DNA of 64,000 nt from Terasakiella sp033100395 (GTDB lineage Bacteria > Pseudomonadota > Alphaproteobacteria > Rhodospirillales > Terasakiellaceae). Below, in pieces: positions 16,557 to 24,630 of this stretch. Both the position numbers and the translations under genes were made by a program. The number at the start of each line of letters is the position of its first letter. Positions within the stretch are counted from its first letter, which is position 1. The notes under the pieces were generated by a model, which worked only from the letters and a program-made list of their open reading frames with translations, ran no database searches and had not been told where the DNA came from. The DNA is taken from contig NZ_JAWLVJ010000014.1 in assembly GCF_033100395.1 (NCBI RefSeq), positions 1-64,000 on the forward strand. The letters run 5' to 3'.

Positions 16557-17624
16557 CTATTCTTTCCAATATAGATGCCCATTTCTAGTTTTCAGGAAGT
16601 CTTCCAGTATGATTTCCTCCTGTTTTAAAAAACCGCGTTCAGGCAACAAACCATCGCGAACCATTTCAATGACCGAGACTACTGAAGCAGAAGTCGTCCA
16701 GGCAATCGCGGTTCGCATTTCGCCTGCCACCATAATTGGGTAATAGGAGCGAACAAATTCTTTACGCATCAGGCGGTCATCAACGGTGCCTTCTGCGGAT
16801 GCATGCACATAGACCACATCGTCATTGACCGGTGGTTTAGCATGAGTCAAAATTTCTCCCGCTTTGGCACGATCTTCCCGCATCAAAAGTTCATGAAAGA
16901 AGAAATTCATCAGCTTGGCGTGCCCCGGATAGCGAATGCTTTTATAATCCAGATTTTGTGCACGCCCTAGATAAGTTTCACACATGCTGCCAAGACCACC
17001 AGATGTCGTGAAAGCTTCGAACTGCATGCCATCGATATAGATGGTCTCCAGCCATTCCATGGGAGAAACCAGTTTGATCTCCCCATCTTCAATCACTTCG
17101 CAGTCATTAAGATATTCATTCACGACCCCTTCCGGCGACCAGTTAAAAGCATATCCCAGATGGCCCGTCGGGTTTTGCGGTAACGCGCCAACACGTAATT
17201 TAATCGCACGTATTTCGTCAAACTGATCCACCAGATGCGCCCCGACAATCCCGATAAACCCCGGGGCCAAACCACATTGCGGGGCCATGATGCCTTTCGA
17301 CGTTTGGCTCAATTCCAGGATCGCCTTGGTTGTCGGCACATCTTCGGTTAGATCAAAATAATGCATACCCTGCATATGAGCGACCTTTGCCACACCCAGG
17401 TTCAGGTGATAGGGCAAACAGGAGAGCAATGCATCAAAGGGTTCCATTGCTTTGGACAGTTGATTTTCATCTGCAAAATCACATTGATCCATCGCGCAGG
17501 GCAAATTCTTTGAAAGTTGGCGCAGATCAAAGCCAGTGACATCAAATCCCGCCTCATGCAGTAAAGTTGCAGCCAACGCCCCGACTTTTCCCAAACCCAA
17601 AACGGCTATTTTTTGAAAACGCAT
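16557..17624 (-). CDS. saccharopine dehydrogenase-like NAD(P)-binding protein
   Basis: 355 residues with an N-terminal Rossmann motif VLGLGKVGALAATLLHEAGF and the Sacchrp_dh_NADP domain to about 125, then a catalytic domain of the lysine 6-dehydrogenase / saccharopine reductase type (AGFIGIVGAHL, GALPQNPTGHLGYAFNWSPE). The conserved TSGGLGSMCETY segment is family typical. It probably oxidises an amino acid or a saccharopine-like adduct in the cytoplasm; the substrate is not evident. Gap of 286 bases to phnC argues for an independent transcript. Confidence 0.75.
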   Translation of the reverse strand: MRFQKIAVLGLGKVGALAATLLHEAGFDVTGFDLRQLSKNLPCAMDQCDFADENQLSKAMEPFDALLSCLPYHLNLGVAKVAHMQGMHYFDLTEDVPTTKAILELSQTSKGIMAPQCGLAPGFIGIVGAHLVDQFDEIRAIKLRVGALPQNPTGHLGYAFNWSPEGVVNEYLNDCEVIEDGEIKLVSPMEWLETIYIDGMQFEAFTTSGGLGSMCETYLGRAQNLDYKSIRYPGHAKLMNFFFHELLMREDRAKAGEILTHAKPPVNDDVVYVHASAEGTVDDRLMRKEFVRSYYPIMVAGEMRTAIAWTTSASVVSVIEMVRDGLLPERGFLKQEEIILEDFLKTRNGHLYWKE

Positions 17625-17715
17625 GAAAGCTCACCCTGATGAATTGATCCTGTAAGTTCTTCTTTCTTATATGGTCTTCCAATTGAGTAATTGCGAACAT
17701 ATTTATTATCAGGAC

Positions 17716-18534
17716 TCAACGGGAAATGTAATGGCTATGGACCCACCCTGTGCGATGGGTTTCTCCCTGGATTTCATCCAGAATATCCACATAACGCCAG
17801 ACACCGGAGGCTTCAATCACTTCCAGTTCCGTGCCCTTTGGAAGTGGCGAAAAGTCCATTTTTTCATTATTTTGACCAGGCCCCGTACGCACATTCAAAT
17901 TGGCTGTTGTTTGATACACTTGCGGTTCATCTTCATGACGCCCCAACGCCATAGACCGTAAATGATCCATATCTAACGCTGGCCCCGGGTCACTTTTGCG
18001 ATTTGGCGCGATATCATCATGTCCGATAATGTCCTTAATCCCGTATTTTTCAACCAGGCAAAGACAAACCTCCTGCAAGGCCTGAATTTGTTCAGAACTG
18101 TATGCATGCCAGCCCTTTTCAGGCCCACCGTTTTTATGAGCTGCGACAATCACTTCATTGTCATCAACCGGATCCCCCCAGGTGGTACACCATCCACTGG
18201 CACGGCGTTCCAAAATACCGGGATTATCCAATTCAATCCCGATGGAAAAACTGTTCAATCCCGTGCGACCATCCCATCGGCTTACCCCGGCATGCCAGGT
18301 CCGTTGATTAAAAGCTGCCAACTGGGAGACCTCGCCAGAACGGGCAATCACCAAATGTGCCGAAGCTTTCGCTCTTTTATCACAAAGCCAATTGATCGAA
18401 CTTTTCGCACTGCGCCCGGCCGTATAATGAATGACCAGAAACTCTGGCGAGATCTGTCCCCGCTTGTTTGGCGTTTCAAAATACGGAACTGCATTTGAAC
18501 TGTCATCATATAGGCGATGCTTCAAAACCTTCAT
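17716..18534 (-). CDS. N-acetylmuramoyl-L-alanine amidase with C-terminal SH3 domain
   Basis: 272 residues. The Amidase_2 domain (about 25-180) carries the zinc and catalytic residues: VIHYTAGR with the first His, HAGVSRWDGRTGLN with the second, and IIGHDDIAPNRKSDPG with the third plus the catalytic Lys/Asp turn. A bacterial SH3 domain (about 205-270) begins NLNVRTGPGQNNEK. It cleaves the amide between MurNAc and the peptide stem. No signal sequence is visible (MKVLKHRLYDDSSNAVPYF), so it may be cytoplasmic, as AmpD, or leave the cell by another route. Confidence 0.88.
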   Translation of the reverse strand: MKVLKHRLYDDSSNAVPYFETPNKRGQISPEFLVIHYTAGRSAKSSINWLCDKRAKASAHLVIARSGEVSQLAAFNQRTWHAGVSRWDGRTGLNSFSIGIELDNPGILERRASGWCTTWGDPVDDNEVIVAAHKNGGPEKGWHAYSSEQIQALQEVCLCLVEKYGIKDIIGHDDIAPNRKSDPGPALDMDHLRSMALGRHEDEPQVYQTTANLNVRTGPGQNNEKMDFSPLPKGTELEVIEASGVWRYVDILDEIQGETHRTGWVHSHYISR

Positions 18535-18664
18535 TGTCTCAACCTCACTGTTGGTTCATCAAAAATGACCATAATTTCAAGCAACGGAAATATTTAATGT
18601 CGTTAGGCTAAAAGACTACCTTTAAGCGCATTTGGATGATAGAGGAAAATTATAAACTTTACGC

Positions 18665-20776
18665 TTAAAAACCACTTTCACGAATAAGGACAGCCCCCAC
18701 CGTTTCAACAAAACGCCCAATGATGCTCTCACGACTGGCAGGCAAAGACACTGTGCCAAAGCGAATGGTCGGCAAATCATTGATGTCATCTTGAGGGCTG
18801 AGGCGAACCTTATAGACAGCTTCTGTCGGCATAAAAGTATTTTTCCCGATTTCTCTCGCCGACAAATTACCGCCAAATTTTTCGATGAGACCGGGATGTT
18901 CCACATAGGCCGTATTGACCTTTGCCATATCCATCACGTTCAGAGGTACACTATCTGCAAAAAAATCATTGGCAACAAACAGCGCCGGTTCGTCTGATCG
19001 GATACGGTGATAGGCGTGTTCGCTTACATAAGCCAAGACTTCCAACTGATCCGTTTTCACCAAGCGCGCCATCAATTGTGTCTCAGCCAGCCAACGCCCC
19101 GTTGTCAAATTCGTTTCAACATCACGAATGGTACCCGCGTGTGGCGCACGTACGGTCAATTTTTCACGCAGCGCAGTCAAGCCATCAAGCCGAGTTTGTT
19201 CTTCCGCAATTTCCTGTTTCAGAATGTGCCAGCGATTAGTATCTTCCTGTCTGGTGCCGAAGCGGCGCAACAAAACTTCCTTGGCGGCAATACGTTGTTC
19301 ACTTTGTCCAATTTCATAATCCAGTTCCGGGGATGACAGGATAAACAGAACATCACCTTTTTCCACGCGGCGACCATCCTCCAGAGAATGATCAACCAAT
19401 TGCCCCGGCTTGGAGGGGAACAACAAGCTAAAGCCCCCTGCCCTTAACACAGCAGGTGCATTGACATGCTGCTGCCAAGGCACGCTTAAAAACAAAACCA
19501 CGGCCAACAGGATCAACAGGCTACGAATGGCAGGTTTGGACATATTGACGTTCTCTCTCAGGGACCACCAGACTTTCACTTCTTTCCAGATGGGCAATGC
19601 AATGAAATAACCCAGTTCCACAACAAAAAGGATGACCCCCAGCAGTTTGAAGAACATATAATAAACCAGCACCGCGATGCCCAGAAACAGAAAAAAACGA
19701 TAGATCCACGTGGCAAAAGCATAAGCAATCAGCAGGCGCCTTTTCGATGGTTTCAATCGTTCCGGCATCGGTGCACCAATCCCCAAAAACCATTCGCGCA
19801 AGGCCCATTTTGCAAGACCAAAAGATCGGTCCTGCAAATTTTCTACTCCCAATGCATCGGCGAACAGATAATACCCATCAAAGCGCATAAAGGGATTGAG
19901 GTTGATCGCGAGCGTCATCACCCAGGTGACCGTTGCCAGCATAAAAGCCCCATCACGAATGCCGCTATCAGGCAGCAGACACCAGGCAAACGTCGCAAGC
20001 AATGCCAGCACCAATTCCGCAATCACCCCTGCACCTGCCACAGAAAGGCGATCCTTGCGCCTGACCAGTCGCCAGGTGTCGCTAAGTTCACTATAAAGCA
20101 TAGGGATCATAACCATAAACGCCACCCCCATGGACGCTACCCTGCAATTCAGCCGGGCCGCCGTATAGGCATGGGCAAACTCATGGACCAACTTGGACAG
20201 AACCAGTGCTGCAGCGCCCCAAATCGCAGTTTCCCACGAAAATAAATCTGGTGTTTCTGTCGTAAAATGGGTCCAGTCACGCAAGAGTAAAAACAGCCCG
20301 GCCAGGCCAATCACACCGATCATCATATAAAAGGATGGTTGATAGAAATATTGCAGGCGATGTTTGGTTCTCTGCAAAAAACGATCAGGATGGATAAGCG
20401 GGATTTTAAAGAACAGGTACTGATGCACAATCTTCTTGTACCAATCGACCTTCATCATACTGGCGATTTTTGCCAGTTCTTCCACACCGTCAGCCCCTGT
20501 TTTATGGAAAAGTTGATTTTGTTGCAGGACGTCCACCAGCCCTTTTATTTCATCTTCTTTCGGGCGGCGGCCTGCACATTTTTCCACCTGGTCCATAATC
20601 GCGTCCTGACTGCCCAGATGCCATTGTCTGAGGATCTCAAACCCAAAGGCACTGAGGCGGATATAACGGTTTCTGACCGGGTCATAGATGCTCCAGGTCG
20701 GGGCACCGTTTAAATCAGACGGGCCGGGCTGAAGTTGTAAATCTTCACGTAAAGCAGGGAGACCAGCAGCGATCAC
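18665..20776 (-). CDS. M50 metalloprotease (site-2 protease-like) fused to HlyD-type adaptor
   Basis: 703 residues in three parts: an N-terminal PqqD-like winged-helix region (about 25-110), a polytopic membrane domain of M50 type (about 145-440) with zinc motif HEFAH at 198-202 and the third-ligand motif NPFMRFDG at 294-301, and a periplasmic barrel-sandwich/coiled-coil adaptor (about 445-700) with SLLFPSKPGQLVDH and an LTVRAPHAGTIRDVETN hinge. The active-site residues are intact, so proteolysis in or near the membrane is likely. It ends an operon with two more adaptors and TolC, and starts two bases after the preceding stop. Similar proteins occur in peptide export and modification loci. 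Partner substrate unknown; the giant protein of the same operon is the obvious candidate. Confidence 0.85.
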   Translation of the reverse strand: MIAAGLPALREDLQLQPGPSDLNGAPTWSIYDPVRNRYIRLSAFGFEILRQWHLGSQDAIMDQVEKCAGRRPKEDEIKGLVDVLQQNQLFHKTGADGVEELAKIASMMKVDWYKKIVHQYLFFKIPLIHPDRFLQRTKHRLQYFYQPSFYMMIGVIGLAGLFLLLRDWTHFTTETPDLFSWETAIWGAAALVLSKLVHEFAHAYTAARLNCRVASMGVAFMVMIPMLYSELSDTWRLVRRKDRLSVAGAGVIAELVLALLATFAWCLLPDSGIRDGAFMLATVTWVMTLAINLNPFMRFDGYYLFADALGVENLQDRSFGLAKWALREWFLGIGAPMPERLKPSKRRLLIAYAFATWIYRFFLFLGIAVLVYYMFFKLLGVILFVVELGYFIALPIWKEVKVWWSLRENVNMSKPAIRSLLILLAVVLFLSVPWQQHVNAPAVLRAGGFSLLFPSKPGQLVDHSLEDGRRVEKGDVLFILSSPELDYEIGQSEQRIAAKEVLLRRFGTRQEDTNRWHILKQEIAEEQTRLDGLTALREKLTVRAPHAGTIRDVETNLTTGRWLAETQLMARLVKTDQLEVLAYVSEHAYHRIRSDEPALFVANDFFADSVPLNVMDMAKVNTAYVEHPGLIEKFGGNLSAREIGKNTFMPTEAVYKVRLSPQDDINDLPTIRFGTVSLPASRESIIGRFVETVGAVLIRESGF

Positions 20777-20777
20777 A

Positions 20778-22109
20778 TCACCACCCTATCCATTTGCGCA
20801 TAGAGGCCAAGGGCTTTCTGAAAATATAAAGCCCCAGAACCGTGTGATCCCCATAAAGCTTGGCTGTGCCGCGCAGCCCAATCCGTGGAGGAGTTTCGGT
20901 TTCGTCAAAGTCGGCAATCACCTGAAAATTCAGGTTCTGACCATTTTGCGACAGTTGGGTTTCATAACTGGTGCGCACCAGTTTTGCAGAAATGGAAGAT
21001 AAGGGATCCACATCCAGAAACAAACGAACTTCTGATCCCACATCCAGCGAAATCGCATCACTCACCGGCAGTTCAATCTTTAACTGGGTGGCATTGGGAT
21101 CAGCGAGCAACATGATCCTTTCACCTGTCTGGGTCGGACGTCCTACCCAGTCATTGACATCGCGAAAGACCACCACGCCATCGCGTTCAGCATAAACCAC
21201 ACTTCGTTTTAACAGGCTTTCTGCGTAAGATAATTCCGCCTGACGCAAACCGACCTGAGCTTCCAGCAGGGCAATTTTTGACTGGCTTTCCAAATCATGA
21301 AAAGCGCTTTGACGGGTGGTCTGCAATTCAGCCTTGGTCACTGCCATGGCTTCCTTGGCAATCTCGACCTTATTTTGCAGCACGGTTTCATCAAAACGGA
21401 TCAGTTCCTGCCCCGCCGTGACCGTATCATGGGGCTGGACCGCCAGGCTTGCCACCACGCCATCAAGCGGGGCGCTGATGACGATGGGGTCTGTAGGAAT
21501 GATTTCACCCGGGGCCAGCGTTGATTGTTCAATCGGGATAAGGCCCAGCATCAACACAACCGCCACGGCCCCTGCGACAACCTTTTTATTCACTTTTTTT
21601 AACAGCCCGGGCCTGCGGTTTAAGGCATGCCAGCCATGGGCATAACAATCGCTAAGTCGTTCGATCAAAACGACTTCATTTTCCAACCAGTCGTCTTCGC
21701 GTGTTAACCAGAAGCCCCCCACCAGTTTCTGATTGGCCGTCAAAAGCGGTGCCCAGATTACATTCTTCGGTGCCCAGTTGGCCCATTGCACCTTTAAATC
21801 ATCAGGCAGATTTGAAACATCAATCTGATGAAGTTTGTTTGCTTTGCCTGATTTAATCAAATGGGTCGCAACTTCTCTTAACCAAATACTGAAAGGGCCA
21901 TGTAAATCCGGGGCCGCCACATCAGAAACCGCCTGTAAAACAGGTTTCTGTGCCTCGTTAATCGCGATCAATGCGCCCTGCATATAAGGGAAAACTTCAC
22001 GCGTGCGGGTCACCACGTGATAGCCAAAAGCCTCCTTAGTCAGGGCTTGACGTGCTTCGCGTTCGACTTCCAGCAGTTTTAACAGACGTTGGCTTGCCAC
22101 ATCAGACAT
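20778..22109 (-). CDS. GAF-like domain fused to HlyD-family adaptor
   Basis: 443 residues. The first 170 are cytoplasmic and look like a degenerate GAF domain (TREVFPYMQGALIAINEA and KNVIWAPLLTANQKLVGGFW). One TM helix (VAGAVAVVLMLGLIPI, about 183-198) follows, then a HlyD-type adaptor with LAPGEIIPTDPIVISAPLDG and YAERDGVVVFRDVNDWVG as the two half-lipoyl motifs and a coiled-coil hairpin between. A sensory domain on a secretion adaptor is unusual. The gene is two bases from each neighbour, so strictly co-expressed with the M50 fusion and the third adaptor. Confidence 0.82.
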   Translation of the reverse strand: MSDVASQRLLKLLEVEREARQALTKEAFGYHVVTRTREVFPYMQGALIAINEAQKPVLQAVSDVAAPDLHGPFSIWLREVATHLIKSGKANKLHQIDVSNLPDDLKVQWANWAPKNVIWAPLLTANQKLVGGFWLTREDDWLENEVVLIERLSDCYAHGWHALNRRPGLLKKVNKKVVAGAVAVVLMLGLIPIEQSTLAPGEIIPTDPIVISAPLDGVVASLAVQPHDTVTAGQELIRFDETVLQNKVEIAKEAMAVTKAELQTTRQSAFHDLESQSKIALLEAQVGLRQAELSYAESLLKRSVVYAERDGVVVFRDVNDWVGRPTQTGERIMLLADPNATQLKIELPVSDAISLDVGSEVRLFLDVDPLSSISAKLVRTSYETQLSQNGQNLNFQVIADFDETETPPRIGLRGTAKLYGDHTVLGLYIFRKPLASMRKWIGW

Positions 22110-22110
22110 A

Positions 22111-22863
22111 TCAATTCTCTGGTGTCAGGCTAAACAGGGCATTACCGCTCATCCCCGGTAACAGATCATTGGCGTCCTTCGGGACCCCCATCACATTGAT
22201 CGTCTGACTGACCGCATCAATGCGCGCGCCGATGCGTACAATCTCTGCCTTAAAGATTTGCCCGGTTTCATCAATTTTCACCTGAAACGGCTGTCCCACT
22301 TTCATCCAACGTAGCCATGAAGAGGGCACCACCAGCTTGATCTCAAGCTTTTGGTGATTAAGGATTTCAATGATTGGGTCACCGGGGGATTTGCTTTCAT
22401 GCAGGCGCGCAACACGTTGCACCACCTTGCCGGAAAACGGCGCTTTGATCTGACACTGCTGGGTCAGGACTTTGGCCTGTTTCTGTAAACCTTGTGAGCG
22501 CTGAACAGCCGCTTCTGCCAGATCGATATCCAGTTGCGAGGCGGATCCGAGCTTAAACAGACGCTGAAGGTTCGCCAGCTTTTTCTGTGCACCAATCAAT
22601 CCGGCCGTTTCCACTGCCAACTGAGCCTTGAAAGAACGGCAGTCAAAACCGATCAGCAAATCACCTTTTTTAAAAACTTCGCCTTCCTGAAAAGGAAAGG
22701 AAATGATTTTGCCCGGCAATTCTGCTGACAAAACCGCCTGATCAACCGCTTCGATCAGGGCACGAGCCTGCGGACGCACAGGTTCCTGCGCCTGTGCCTG
22801 ACCTGCGGACATCAACCCGAGGATAAAAATGACTGCAGAAAACCTTAGACAAAACCTAACCAT
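22111..22863 (-). CDS. HlyD/RND-type periplasmic adaptor subunit
   Basis: 250 residues with a cleavable signal sequence (FSAVIFILGLMSAGQAQA). The lipoyl halves FPFQEGEVFKKGDLLIGFDC and IKAPFSGKVVQRVARLHESK flank a short alpha-hairpin, followed by the beta-barrel domain. Shorter than most adaptors and without a TM anchor, it is probably free in the periplasm or docks between TolC and the membrane-anchored adaptors. It starts two bases after the TolC-like gene. Confidence 0.85.
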   Translation of the reverse strand: MVRFCLRFSAVIFILGLMSAGQAQAQEPVRPQARALIEAVDQAVLSAELPGKIISFPFQEGEVFKKGDLLIGFDCRSFKAQLAVETAGLIGAQKKLANLQRLFKLGSASQLDIDLAEAAVQRSQGLQKQAKVLTQQCQIKAPFSGKVVQRVARLHESKSPGDPIIEILNHQKLEIKLVVPSSWLRWMKVGQPFQVKIDETGQIFKAEIVRIGARIDAVSQTINVMGVPKDANDLLPGMSGNALFSLTPEN

Positions 22864-22865
22864 GT

Positions 22866-24590
22866 TTAGTTAGATTTAAACCAGTCAAACCAGCCACCGA
22901 TGCTCGCAGGCATCTGTTCTGGCTTACCAGCCAGTTCAACAGGCTTTTCTTCCTGCTCAACCATTTTTTCTGCCTTTTCCACCACAGGCTGTTCAACCTT
23001 TTCTGTGACTTTAGCCCCGCCAGATACGTCATTCAGCTTTGGTTGTTGGGTTACTTCCAAAGCTTTATCAGACGTCATATTAATTTTGCCTGCATACCAA
23101 CCGCTCAGGCGATCTTCGATGGCCTGTGATAGGGTTTCGAGCGAATGATCCTTGATGGTATCCGGCAGTGGATCAGCACCAACAGAAACAAAGACTTTAC
23201 CAGCCGCATTCAGCATATCGGCATAATTCACATCACGGCGCAGTTCTGCCAGAAGTGTATTCAATTCTGCTTCAATCAGATCAAGTTCTGCCTGAGAACC
23301 AGATTTCGCAGCATTAGAGGTTTCGGTCAAAATACCCTTGTTGACATCATACAAATCAGTCGTTGTTCTAAATTCTTCCTTATACTGTTTGAAGTTTGCC
23401 CAGGAGGTGTGGAGTTGGGTCAACACAGCCATAGATAAGGCAAGACGACGTGTGTTTACAACATCAATCTGCGCTTCGGCTTCATCAAGCTGCGCGCCGC
23501 CATCTGTAAAGACTTTCAACAGGTTATAGCTGACAGAGACACCCCAATCAGCCCAGTTATTGGAATAGTTGTAGGAATTTGAATCGTAATTGACCGAATA
23601 ATCAAACGAAATACCCGGGATCATATTCATCATCGCACGTGTCACGTCATGGGCACGAATACGTTTTTGATAGGCTTCTTCGCGCAGTTCCGGACGGTTC
23701 AACAATGCGATATTTTCAAGCTCTTTCAACCCGACCTTCACTTCTGGAATCGCAAACGCCTGACCATCATCCTTGAGCTTAAAAGCTGTCCCAGGCTTGA
23801 TATTCATCAGGGTTGCCAACTTCACCTTCGACGCCGTTAATTCGCGGCGCAAAATTTTCAGTTGACGCAAGCCTTCCAGAAGATCACGACGATATTGCAA
23901 TGTTTCCAGGCGTGGGCGCAGACGTGCGTCTGAAATTTCTTTGGAACGTGCCAACGCATTTGTAATCCGATCTTGCAACGGACCGATCTTCACCAAAAGA
24001 CGCTGTGCAGACAAAGCACTCCAATAAGCTTCGCGGACGTCCTGAATAACGTTGTGCACGACCTTGCGACGACGTTCTGTGGAAATCAGGTAGCGATCAG
24101 CCGTTTGATGGGCACGAATGTAGCTGAGACCGAAATCAAGAACATTCCAGGTAACCCCCAGATCGGCTGTGCGGAGTTGTTGATCTTCGGAATAAGAATA
24201 AGACGTTGATTCAACGTTTGTTTCAACATTACTGCTGTTGCTGGCATCCGGTTCAGAACGTTCGGTATATCCGGCATTCATCGTCAATTCTGGTAGCAGT
24301 CCCATGTTGGAAGAATCCAGCTGACGTTTGGATAAAGCCTCTTCCATCATTTTCAGGCGGTTATCCATATTGTATTTCAGTGCACGCGCCATCGCGTCAT
24401 ACATGGAAATCGGCTGTTCAATGGCTTCCTGATCTGCATAAAGCTTTTGCAAATCTCCTTCCACACGGGCCTGATGCTCATCCGAGGTGAGAACCTCTGG
24501 CACGACAGAACAGCCTGCCAAACTCAGCGCCAAAACAGACACGCCCAATAATGTTGTTTTCTTCATTTTCATCTTTGCTAACTTGCTCAT
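22866..24590 (-). CDS. TolC-family outer-membrane efflux lipoprotein
   Basis: 574 residues. Signal peptide with lipobox LSLAGC (Cys26) predicts a lipid-anchored trimeric outer-membrane channel. The OEP repeats run from about 60 to 480 with long helical stretches such as RPELREEAYQKRIRAHDVTR and the periplasmic tip segment. Beyond the TolC fold is a charged, low-complexity tail of about 75 residues rich in Glu, Lys and Pro (VEKAEKMVEQEEKPVELAGK). It provides the outer exit of the export path built with the adaptors encoded directly downstream; 40 bases separate it from the giant gene. Confidence 0.9.
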   Translation of the reverse strand: MSKLAKMKMKKTTLLGVSVLALSLAGCSVVPEVLTSDEHQARVEGDLQKLYADQEAIEQPISMYDAMARALKYNMDNRLKMMEEALSKRQLDSSNMGLLPELTMNAGYTERSEPDASNSSNVETNVESTSYSYSEDQQLRTADLGVTWNVLDFGLSYIRAHQTADRYLISTERRRKVVHNVIQDVREAYWSALSAQRLLVKIGPLQDRITNALARSKEISDARLRPRLETLQYRRDLLEGLRQLKILRRELTASKVKLATLMNIKPGTAFKLKDDGQAFAIPEVKVGLKELENIALLNRPELREEAYQKRIRAHDVTRAMMNMIPGISFDYSVNYDSNSYNYSNNWADWGVSVSYNLLKVFTDGGAQLDEAEAQIDVVNTRRLALSMAVLTQLHTSWANFKQYKEEFRTTTDLYDVNKGILTETSNAAKSGSQAELDLIEAELNTLLAELRRDVNYADMLNAAGKVFVSVGADPLPDTIKDHSLETLSQAIEDRLSGWYAGKINMTSDKALEVTQQPKLNDVSGGAKVTEKVEQPVVEKAEKMVEQEEKPVELAGKPEQMPASIGGWFDWFKSN

Positions 24591-24630
24591 GAATTTGTCA
24601 TTCCCAAAACCAACGAGATTAATCGCGGTT

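Noticed and set aside
18600..18630. GCTAAAAG...CTTTAAGC inverted repeat downstream of the M50 gene
   Set aside because: Short, mismatched and AT-rich; cannot be told from chance.
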